Position numbers and translations under genes: made by a program. From contig UQYL01000005.1 of the NCBI GenBank assembly GCA_900545365.1, forward strand, positions 19,095-83,094: a stretch of DNA of 64,000 bases, given 5' to 3'. Below the pieces are notes generated by a model. The model worked only from the letters and a program-made list of their open reading frames with translations. It had not been told where the DNA came from and ran no database searches. Source of the stretch: an uncultured Dialister sp. (lineage in GTDB: Bacteria > Bacillota > Negativicutes > Veillonellales > Dialisteraceae). Shown piece after piece: positions 10,441 through 16,947 of this stretch (positions are counted from its first letter, which is position 1; each line of letters begins with the position of its first letter).

Positions 10441-11047
10441 GTTGAATATGCTCCTCTGCTTTATCCAAACTGCCCTCAGCCACCAGTTCCATGACTTCTT
10501 TGCTGAATGCCGCTTGCCAGAAAGCTTCTCTCTTCCTGCTGGTGTCCAGCTCCCGTCTGGCTTTTTCCCTCAAAACCGCCACGCGGTCAAGCCATTCGCC
10601 GTATCCGGCGGGGATCACACTGTCCAGCCATTCCCTGACGCTGCGGGAGAGCGCCGGCGACCGCCCGTCCGTCGAAACGGCGATCGTCAGATCGCCCCTT
10701 TTCAGACGGGCCGGCACCGCGCAGTTCCCCAGCTCGGGAAAATCTGCGGCATTATAAAGAAATCCTTTCCCTTTCATCAACTGATGGAGGACTTCCGCGA
10801 CGCTGCGGATGCCGCATGTGGAAACGACCAGCCTACAGCCTTCTTCGTCCCCCGTCTCGTAGGGCTTCCGCAAATACCTGATTTTTCCTTCTTCTGACAG
10901 CTTCTCTATATCCGCTTCCGCTTCCGGCGCGATCACCGTGACGCGCGCCCCCGCTTCAAGAAGGCCGCGGATCTTGCGCAGCGCCACATGGCCCGCGCCG
11001 ATCACCAGGCAGGATTCTCCTTCCGCCTTCCAGTTCAGCGAATACAT
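10409..11047 (-). CDS. Precorrin-2 dehydrogenase / sirohydrochlorin ferrochelatase-type protein (CysG N-terminal domain)
   Basis: Oxidises precorrin-2 to sirohydrochlorin with NAD and may insert iron to give sirohaem (Met8p/CysG-N family). It has 212 aa. The NAD-binding loop GAGHVALRKIRGLLEAGA is near residue 18, and the family signature around TDGRSPALSRSVREWL is near residue 130. The start is the ATG at 11047, 9 bases after AAGAGGTG; a GTG 12 bases earlier overlaps that ribosome site. It is the first gene of the haem operon and overlaps hemA by 32 bases. Confidence 0.88.
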   Translation of the reverse strand: MYSLNWKAEGESCLVIGAGHVALRKIRGLLEAGARVTVIAPEAEADIEKLSEEGKIRYLRKPYETGDEEGCRLVVSTCGIRSVAEVLHQLMKGKGFLYNAADFPELGNCAVPARLKRGDLTIAVSTDGRSPALSRSVREWLDSVIPAGYGEWLDRVAVLREKARRELDTSRKREAFWQAAFSKEVMELVAEGSLDKAEEHIQHAMGRFRTES

Positions 11048-11068
11048 TATTCTAATCACCTCTTAACC

Positions 11069-11097
11069 ATTTTACCACCCTGTACAAGTCCTGTTCA
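11069..11097 (-). promoter_or_regulatory. Probable promoter of the haem operon
   Basis: Minus strand TGAACA (11092-11097), 17-bp spacer, TAAAAT (11069-11074), with TGG directly before the -10 as an extended -10 element. It lies in the gap between rnhB and the first haem gene. No Fur or PerR box is obvious. Confidence 0.6.
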
Positions 11098-11138
11098 TCC
11101 GCAAGGAAAGCATCCCCCCTTAGACAGTATCTTCTGTA

Positions 11139-11933
11139 CTATTTCTCTGCAGGTTCTATATAAAAATGCGCCCGCCCGTCCTCCAGCATGCCCTTCACCG
11201 GCTCGAAACTCTTCCTGTGGATCGGCGTGATGCCCAGCCGGTCGATCGCCGCGATATGTTCCGCCGTGCCGTATCCCTTATTCTTCGCAAATCCGTAGCC
11301 GGGATACTGCTTATCATAGGCATCCATGAGCGCGTCGCGGTGCACCTTCGCCGCAATAGATGCCGCCGCGACAGACGCGCTCTTCGCGTCGCCGTGAACG
11401 AGCGACACGACAGGGCAGGAAAAGTGAAGAGGCATGGCGTCCACGATGACCGCCTCCGGCTGAATCGGCAGTTTTTTCACGGCCTCGTACATGGCCATCA
11501 TCGTCGCTTCGTAAATATTGACCGCGTCGATCTCTTCCGGCGGATAACTCACGATGGAGACCGCCGCTTCCTTCCGTATTTTTTCCGCCAGCGCTTCCCG
11601 GTGTTTCGGCGTGACTTTTTTTGAATCATTCAGCCCCTCCGCAAACCAGTGCGGCGGGAGGATCACCGCCGCCACCGTGACAGGCCCTGCCAGCGGCCCG
11701 CGCCCCACTTCGTCGATCCCCGCGATATAGCGGAGCCCTTTCTTATAAAATTCCGATTCGTATTCATACATGGCCTCCACACGGAGGCGTTCCCGATTCT
11801 CCCGCTCCAGCCGGCGCATATATGCCGCCACAAGGTCTCTCACGCCCTGCCGGGGATCGTCTATCAGAGCGGCAATCATATCGGCATCCGGTTCTTTTTC
11901 CGAAAGGAGCCTTTTGATCTCCGCGATGGTCAT
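11139..11933 (-). CDS. rnhB: Ribonuclease HII
   Basis: Removes RNA primers and misincorporated ribonucleotides from RNA-DNA hybrids. Length is 264 aa. The catalytic acidic residues are in AGIDEVGRGPLAGP (about residue 70) and VDAMPL (about 165), with the conserved DAKSASVAAASIAAKVHRD (about 182). The N-terminal 65 residues form the extra helical region seen in Firmicute RNase HII. Its ATG overlaps the stop of rbgA as ATGA, the same rbgA-rnhB pairing found in Bacillus. Confidence 0.95.
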   Translation of the reverse strand: MTIAEIKRLLSEKEPDADMIAALIDDPRQGVRDLVAAYMRRLERENRERLRVEAMYEYESEFYKKGLRYIAGIDEVGRGPLAGPVTVAAVILPPHWFAEGLNDSKKVTPKHREALAEKIRKEAAVSIVSYPPEEIDAVNIYEATMMAMYEAVKKLPIQPEAVIVDAMPLHFSCPVVSLVHGDAKSASVAAASIAAKVHRDALMDAYDKQYPGYGFAKNKGYGTAEHIAAIDRLGITPIHRKSFEPVKGMLEDGRAHFYIEPAEK

Positions 11934-12793
11934 GCTTCTGCCTCCCCGCCGGGAGCGGTGTCCAGTGTGATCCGGCCGAGGCGGCCATTTCGGAAGTCAA
12001 ACAGGATCGCCTGCTGCGCCCGTCCGAAATCAACGTGCCCGCCGGGGAGGAGGCAGCCTCTCCTGCGTCCCGCCGCTTCGATCAGGAGCTGGGGATCCGC
12101 GTGAATATCTTCGATGCCGTACTTTTCTTTCAGCACATCCGGCGTGCGCTCCGCCAGCGTTTCCATAAGCGCCGGCACGATCTCATCGGGATCAAAAACA
12201 TCCCCTGCGATAGCGCCCGTCGCGGCAAGGCGCATGGCCGCCGTCTGGTCTTCAAACTTCGGCCACAAAACGCCCGGCGTATCGAGCAGATCCAGCCCGT
12301 CCTGCAGGCGCACCCACTGTTTGCCCCGGGTGTGCCCCGGCGTATTTGCCGTGCGGGCCGCCTTCGTCCCGGCAAGCCTATTGATCAGCGTGGATTTTCC
12401 CACATTCGGGATCCCCAAGATCATGAGACGCACCGGACGGTTCCTGAGGCCGCGGCGCTGCCACTTCTGAATGACCGGCTGCGCCGTCTCATAGATCGTG
12501 CGGAGCAGCACCTTCCGGCTCTTCGGACTCGTGCTGTCCAGAGGGATCGCCGCGAGCCCTCCGGCGCGGTAATGGGCTACCCAGCGCTCCGTCTCTGCCG
12601 GATCAGCCAGATCCGATTTATTCAGGATGACAATGCGCGGTTTTCCCGCTGTCAGCTCGGAGATCATGGGATTGGCGCTGGAGCTGGGAATGCGCGCGTC
12701 CAGCAGTTCCGCCACCAGATCCACCGCTTTCAGATGCTCCGTGATCAGGCGTTTCGTCTTGGCCATGTGGCCGGGAAACCATTGTATCAGCAT
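11930..12793 (-). CDS. rbgA: Ribosome biogenesis GTPase YlqF/RbgA
   Basis: Circularly permuted GTPase needed for late 50S subunit assembly, 287 aa. The G motifs are in permuted order: G4 NKSDL (about residue 59) precedes G1 GIPNVGKST (about 125) and G3 DTPGVLWP (about 172). The N-terminal WFPGHMAKT signature identifies the RbgA group. ATG behind AAGGAGAAC. It is co-transcribed with rnhB through an ATGA overlap. Confidence 0.95.
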   Translation of the reverse strand: MLIQWFPGHMAKTKRLITEHLKAVDLVAELLDARIPSSSANPMISELTAGKPRIVILNKSDLADPAETERWVAHYRAGGLAAIPLDSTSPKSRKVLLRTIYETAQPVIQKWQRRGLRNRPVRLMILGIPNVGKSTLINRLAGTKAARTANTPGHTRGKQWVRLQDGLDLLDTPGVLWPKFEDQTAAMRLAATGAIAGDVFDPDEIVPALMETLAERTPDVLKEKYGIEDIHADPQLLIEAAGRRRGCLLPGGHVDFGRAQQAILFDFRNGRLGRITLDTAPGGEAEA

Positions 12794-12872
12794 GATGTTC
12801 TCCTTGTGAAAATATTCTTTTTTATCATAACATACTCTTCCCTGATTTTTACACCTCCCGCGGGACGTGCAT

Positions 12873-12897
12873 AAAAAAAGACCGGACTTTCCGGTCT
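12873..12897 (-). terminator. Terminator of the DUF47-pit operon
   Basis: An AGACCGGA stem with a 3-base loop is followed on the minus strand by seven T. It lies about 25 bases after the pit stop codon, just beyond a 19-bp tandem duplication. Confidence 0.88.
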
Positions 12898-12935
12898 GAA
12901 AAATCAGAGAAGATGGGAAAAATCAGAGAAGATGG
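12898..12935. repeat. Two tandem copies of a 19-bp unit across the pit stop codon
   Basis: The unit starting GAAAAATCAGAG occurs at 12898-12916 and 12917-12935 with no mismatch. On the minus strand each copy holds the same in-frame-looking end of pit including TGA, so the second copy repeats the stop region in the 3' untranslated part. Confidence 0.9.
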
Positions 12936-13915
12936 GACAGGCCAAGGTAGACCGCCGCGCCGACAGCCGCCGTGCAGGGGATCGTCATGACCCATGCCGA
13001 GACCATCTGGTACGCCACGTTCCAGTGAACGGCGCGGAAGCGCTTCGCCCAGCCCACGCCCATGATGGAGCCGGTGACAACGTGCGTCGTAGATACGGGC
13101 AGATGAAGCATGGTCGCCGTAAAGATCGTGACGGAAGAGTTCAGATCCGCCGCCAGCCCATGCACCGGCTGCATGCGGAAAATCTTATTCCCCACCGTGC
13201 GGATGATGCGCCAGCCGCCGACGCTCGTCCCCGCGCACATGGCGAGGGCGCAGGCGATCTTCACCAGATCCGGCACTTCCAGCTCGCTGATATATCCGCC
13301 GGAAAGCAGCGCCAGCGTGATAATGCCCATGGACTTCTGCGCGTCGTTCGACCCGTGGGAAAAGGCCATCAGCGCCGCTGAACAGATCTGGATCTTCGTG
13401 GAAATATAATTGACCCGCGATTTGTCCACATTTCTGAAAATGATGTACAGGATCGTCATCAGCGTATAGCCGGTAAACATGGCGATCATCGGCGAGCAGA
13501 CAAGTCCCGCGACGATGACGATCACACCGTGACCGTTGATCGCGCCGAACCCGTAAGAAATGATGACCGCGCCCAGCACGCCGCCGATGAGCGCGTGAGA
13601 CGAACTGGAAGGCATCCCGATCCACCAGGTGAAAAGATTCCATCCGATCGCCGCGGTGAGCGCGGAGATCAGCACCACCGAATCGACCATGGACGGCGAC
13701 ATGACGATCTCCCCGCCGATGGTCTTTGCCACGCCAGTGGAGATCATGGCGCCGGCAAAGTTCAGAAACGCCGACATGATGATGGCGACCCGCGGAGACA
13801 GCGCGCGTGTGGCGACAGACGTCGCGATGGCGTTCGCCGTATCGTGAAAGCCGTTGATGAAGTCAAAAGCCAGAGCCAGCCCTATAACGAGACCGATCAG
13901 GTAAATATCAGGCAT
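12923..13915 (-). CDS. pit: Inorganic phosphate transporter, PiT family
   Basis: Low-affinity phosphate:cation symporter of the inner membrane, 330 aa, with about ten hydrophobic segments. The duplicated PiT signatures are present: GFHDTANAIATSVATRAL near the N-terminus and SHGSNDAQKSMGIITLAL in the second half. The usual long central loop is short, as in the compact bacterial forms. The start overlaps the end of the DUF47 gene by 8 bases; AAAGAGGTGG precedes it. Pairing with a DUF47 (PhoU-like) partner is the standard pit layout. Confidence 0.92.
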   Translation of the reverse strand: MPDIYLIGLVIGLALAFDFINGFHDTANAIATSVATRALSPRVAIIMSAFLNFAGAMISTGVAKTIGGEIVMSPSMVDSVVLISALTAAIGWNLFTWWIGMPSSSSHALIGGVLGAVIISYGFGAINGHGVIVIVAGLVCSPMIAMFTGYTLMTILYIIFRNVDKSRVNYISTKIQICSAALMAFSHGSNDAQKSMGIITLALLSGGYISELEVPDLVKIACALAMCAGTSVGGWRIIRTVGNKIFRMQPVHGLAADLNSSVTIFTATMLHLPVSTTHVVTGSIMGVGWAKRFRAVHWNVAYQMVSAWVMTIPCTAAVGAAVYLGLSHLL

Positions 13916-14534
13916 ACTTCATGACCACCTCTTTAATGATGTTTCCTACTTTTTCTGCCTGATCCGCCGCAGTCTCCATAGTCTCCATGATCTCCTTCCA
14001 CCGGATGATCTCCATCACCTCGTGGCTGCCGTCAAACAGATCGGAAATCACCGTGCGGTACACCTCATCTGCTTCGCTTTCCAACTGATTCACGCGGAGC
14101 GTCCGCTGCGCGATCTCCGCCTCATTTTTATCAATATCCTTGAGCAGCTGGAAAAGGACGATCAGCTCCGAAGACATTTCCACGAGGATATCCGCCATGC
14201 GGAGCGGCTGCTCGCCGGAAAGTCCCGCGTGATACAGCTTCAGGCTCAGGACCACGTCCTGCATGTCATCCACACAGTCGTCCAGATTGCTCGTGAGCAT
14301 ATAAAAATCTTCCCTGTCGATCGGGGTAATGAAGACGCGCTTCATCCGCGCGAGGATCTCCGTCGTCACCGCGTCCGCCGCATGTTCCAGCTCCCGCGCG
14401 TCCTTGATATACCGATCCAGCTTGGACAAATCATGCATCACTTCCCGTGCCATGACCGTCCCCTTATGGAAATATTCCGCATTCGTCACCAGATAATCAA
14501 AAAATTCTTCGTGCTTGTTGACAAGGCTGAACAT
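13908..14534 (-). CDS. DUF47 PhoU-like accessory protein of the phosphate transporter
   Basis: All-helical PhoU-related protein (DUF47 family), 208 aa, rich in acidic helices (KLDRYIKDARELEHAADAVT near residue 40; LESEADEVYRTV near 150). Members are encoded immediately before pit genes and are thought to modulate or stabilise the transporter. Start: ATG after GGGAGGG. The operon promoter carries Pho-box-like repeats, which suggests phosphate control. Confidence 0.88.
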   Translation of the reverse strand: MFSLVNKHEEFFDYLVTNAEYFHKGTVMAREVMHDLSKLDRYIKDARELEHAADAVTTEILARMKRVFITPIDREDFYMLTSNLDDCVDDMQDVVLSLKLYHAGLSGEQPLRMADILVEMSSELIVLFQLLKDIDKNEAEIAQRTLRVNQLESEADEVYRTVISDLFDGSHEVMEIIRWKEIMETMETAADQAEKVGNIIKEVVMKYA

Positions 14535-14605
14535 ACAGCCGCCCTCCCGTCTTTCATGACTCTCCGCCGCCGCAACGCACAGACCGCGAAGTATATTCTT
14601 TTCTT

Positions 14606-14637
14606 ATAATATCTGTGATATGTAAATTTTATGTAAA
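14606..14637 (-). promoter_or_regulatory. Pho-box-like direct repeats and -10 of the DUF47-pit operon
   Basis: On the minus strand TTTACA occurs twice (14632-14637 and 14621-14626) separated by 5 bases, an 11-bp period, followed 9 bases later by TATTAT (14606-14611). This is the layout of promoters in which PhoP/PhoB binds TTxACA-type repeats in place of a normal -35. Confidence 0.6.
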
Positions 14638-14814
14638 TTCTTTTACTTTTCTCATGGACTCGACCCGGCTCTCAGCCGTTTTTCCTCCTGCGTGCCTTTT
14701 ATTTTCTCCGTCTGTTCACTTTTTTCAGTATAAAACAAGATTTTACACAAAAACAATCCCTTTATTACAAAATGATATTCAAAGCCGTTTCTGCCATTCC
14801 TTCTCATGATCGAT

Positions 14815-14842
14815 TTGACAAATGAATGAATTCCGCTATCAT
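14815..14842 (+). promoter_or_regulatory. Rubrerythrin promoter
   Basis: TTGACA (14815-14820), 16-bp spacer, TATCAT (14837-14842), about 55 bases before the ATG. An AT-rich tract upstream (about 14760-14780) could hold a PerR-type site, but no clean match was found. Confidence 0.75.
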
Positions 14843-14896
14843 AAGGAAGGATGAATGCTTTCATCTGAAAATTAATTTCTCATATAGGAGGACAAA

Positions 14897-15460
14897 ATGA
14901 GTCAGGAAAGAGCACAGGCTGAAATGGCCAGACTGAAAGGCACCCAGACCGAAAAGAATCTGTATGCTGCGTTTGCCGGAGAATCCCAGGCGCACGTAAA
15001 ATACCAGCTCTTCGCTTTCAAGGCGAAGAAAGACGCTTCTGAAGAAATCGCGGCGATCTTCCAGGAAACCGCAAACAATGAAAGAGCGCATGCCAAGATC
15101 TGGCTCCAGCTCGTCGGCGGCCTCTCCGACCATACCGCTGACAATCTGAAAGCCGCGGCGGAAGGCGAAAACGGCGAATGGACGTCCATGTATCCGGAAT
15201 TTGCCAAGACTGCCCGTGAAGAAGGCTTCAATCACATCGCCATGCTTTTCGACAAAGTCGGCGAAATCGAAAAGCGCCATGAAAAGCGCTACAGAATGCT
15301 TCTCGTCAATGTAGAAAACGGCGAAGTATTCAAGAAGGGCGAAAAGAAACTCTGGATGTGCGCAAACTGCGGCTTCGTCTGCGAATCTGCAGAAGCTCCG
15401 CAGGAATGCCCCGTATGCAATCACCCAAGATCTTTCTTCGCTGTCACGAACGAACAGTAA
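14897..15460 (+). CDS. rbr: Rubrerythrin
   Basis: Peroxide-scavenging non-haem iron protein of anaerobes, 187 aa, cytoplasmic. The N-terminal ferritin-like four-helix domain has the diiron ligands (AGESQAHVKY near residue 28; ETANNERAHAKIW near 57; GFNHIAMLF near 110; EIEKRHEKRY near 123). The C-terminal rubredoxin-like domain has CANC and CPVC (about residues 155-175). ATG behind AGGAGGAC. It is transcribed alone, with strong promoter and terminator, as expected for an oxidative-stress gene. The codon use looks like that of a well-expressed gene. Confidence 0.95.
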   Translation: MSQERAQAEMARLKGTQTEKNLYAAFAGESQAHVKYQLFAFKAKKDASEEIAAIFQETANNERAHAKIWLQLVGGLSDHTADNLKAAAEGENGEWTSMYPEFAKTAREEGFNHIAMLFDKVGEIEKRHEKRYRMLLVNVENGEVFKKGEKKLWMCANCGFVCESAEAPQECPVCNHPRSFFAVTNEQ

Positions 15461-15463
15461 TAT

Positions 15464-15497
15464 AAAAATCCCCTGCCTTCCCGCAGGGGATTTTTAT
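15464..15497 (+). terminator. Terminator of rubrerythrin
   Basis: A 13-bp perfect stem (15464-15476 with 15483-15495), 6-base loop and T run, 4 bases after the stop. Confidence 0.92.
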
Positions 15498-15513
15498 TGG
15501 GATTTTATTATTG

Positions 15514-15542
15514 AAAAGGCAGCCCGCAGGGGCTGCCTTTTT
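15514..15542 (-). terminator. Terminator of valS-folC
   Basis: A 12-bp stem (15514-15525 with 15530-15541) with a 4-base loop, ending in T on the minus strand, just after the folC stop. Confidence 0.88.
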
Positions 15543-15557
15543 CCGTTCGCATACGGC

Positions 15558-16901
15558 TCAGATATCTTTCTCTTCTGTCTTTTCCGCTTCTCTGCGGAGA
15601 GCCGTTTCCTTTTCCGCCATCCAGAGGAGCGCGTCCCCCAGAATGTACAGCGAACCGCACACGAGGACCATATCTTTTTCTCCCGCTTCTGCCAGCGCGT
15701 CATCCAGCGCCGCCGCGACGGACGGCTCTTCTTTTTTCTCACAAGTGAGCTTCTCCGAAAGCTCGGCAGTCGTGCAGGTGCGCGGCGTCGGCGCTTCCGT
15801 CATGAAGACCTTGTCGCCCTTCCTCACGAGAAGCGCAATGACCGTATCCGTGTCCTTATCCCGCAGGGAGGCGAAAACAATGAGCCGCCGCTTATCGGGA
15901 TACTGTTCTTCCAGCGCCTCGGAAAGCGCTTCCGCGCCGGCCGGATTATGAGCGCCGTCGAATACGACGGGCACGCCGCGCACATCGTGGATCTCGAAGC
16001 GCCCCATCCACCGGGCCCGCGCCAGTCCCTCGCGGATATCATTTTCATTGATGCGGTCATCCTGCTTCATGACGACTTCCAGCGCCATGAACGCCACCGC
16101 CGCGTTGACTGCCTGATGAGCGCCGACGAAAGGCACGAAGAGCAGCGCTTTCTCCTGGTCTTTCGGTACGTCCTTGCGCCTCACCACGACGACCTGGCCG
16201 TGCTGCCATTTGTTTCGGCTGTCGATTTCGAAATCCCTGCCGTAGAAATAGAGCCGGGATTTTTTGGCGTGCGCCTCTTTTTTGATCGTCTTCAGGGGAA
16301 TCTGCTGGGCGGCCGTCACGACGGGAACGCCGTCTTTGATGATCCCCGCTTTGTGGTGCGCGATCTCTTCCAGAGTGCCGCCGAGATATTTCGTATGATC
16401 CATGGCCACATTGGTGATGACGGAGACCACAGGATGCACCACGTTTGTCGAATCGAGAAGCCCGCCGAGGCCGACTTCCACCACGGCGTAATCCACTTTC
16501 TGTTCCCGGAAATACCAGAACGCCATGGCCGTGAGAAGCTCAAATTCCGTGGGCGCTTCCACGCCTTCCGTGACGGCCGCTTCCGCCGCTTCGCGGACAG
16601 CCGTCGCCGCGCGGGCAAAGTCCTCACGGGAAATGTCGTGACCGCCGCAGTAGATCCGCTCCGTGTAGTCGATCAAGTGGGGAGAGACATAGCGGCCCAC
16701 TTTCAGCATGGAATTTTCAATGACGCTCGTGATCATGGCGACGACGCTGCCTTTGCCGTTCGTTCCCGTCACGTGGATGACGCGGTACGCTTTCTCCGGT
16801 CGTCCCAGCTTTTCCAGGAGCGCCTCGATGCGCTCCATGCCCGGACGGATGCCGAAAACCTGCGCCGATTCAAGATATGCGATAGATTCTTCGTAATTCA
16901 T
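15558..16901 (-). CDS. folC: Bifunctional folylpolyglutamate synthase / dihydrofolate synthase
   Basis: ATP-dependent Mur-ligase-type enzyme that adds glutamate to dihydropteroate and folates, 447 aa. The P-loop HVTGTNGKGSVVAM lies near residue 44. The central GLGGLLDSTNV with AMDHTKYLGGTLEEIA (about 145-185) is the family signature, and DGAHNPAGAEAL (about 316) begins the C-terminal glutamate-ligase domain. It follows valS on the same strand with a 46-base gap, so it probably shares the T-box-controlled transcript. ATG after AGGAGAATC. Confidence 0.94.
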   Translation of the reverse strand: MNYEESIAYLESAQVFGIRPGMERIEALLEKLGRPEKAYRVIHVTGTNGKGSVVAMITSVIENSMLKVGRYVSPHLIDYTERIYCGGHDISREDFARAATAVREAAEAAVTEGVEAPTEFELLTAMAFWYFREQKVDYAVVEVGLGGLLDSTNVVHPVVSVITNVAMDHTKYLGGTLEEIAHHKAGIIKDGVPVVTAAQQIPLKTIKKEAHAKKSRLYFYGRDFEIDSRNKWQHGQVVVVRRKDVPKDQEKALLFVPFVGAHQAVNAAVAFMALEVVMKQDDRINENDIREGLARARWMGRFEIHDVRGVPVVFDGAHNPAGAEALSEALEEQYPDKRRLIVFASLRDKDTDTVIALLVRKGDKVFMTEAPTPRTCTTAELSEKLTCEKKEEPSVAAALDDALAEAGEKDMVLVCGSLYILGDALLWMAEKETALRREAEKTEEKDI

Positions 16902-16947
16902 GATTCTCCTGTAGGGCGGAGCCCGCCCGGTACTACCTTCCTCTGTC

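Larger units (their letters stand above)
14535..14896. other. Gene-free divergent control region (DUF47-pit / rubrerythrin)
   Basis: 362 bases hold the pit-operon promoter on the left, the rubrerythrin promoter on the right, and between them (about 14650-14800) an AT-rich stretch with no credible reading frame. Nothing else could be recognised. Confidence 0.7.

Noticed and set aside
14652..14864. Short minus-strand frame in the pit/rubrerythrin gap
   Set aside because: It covers the rubrerythrin promoter, has no ribosome site and no recognisable content.
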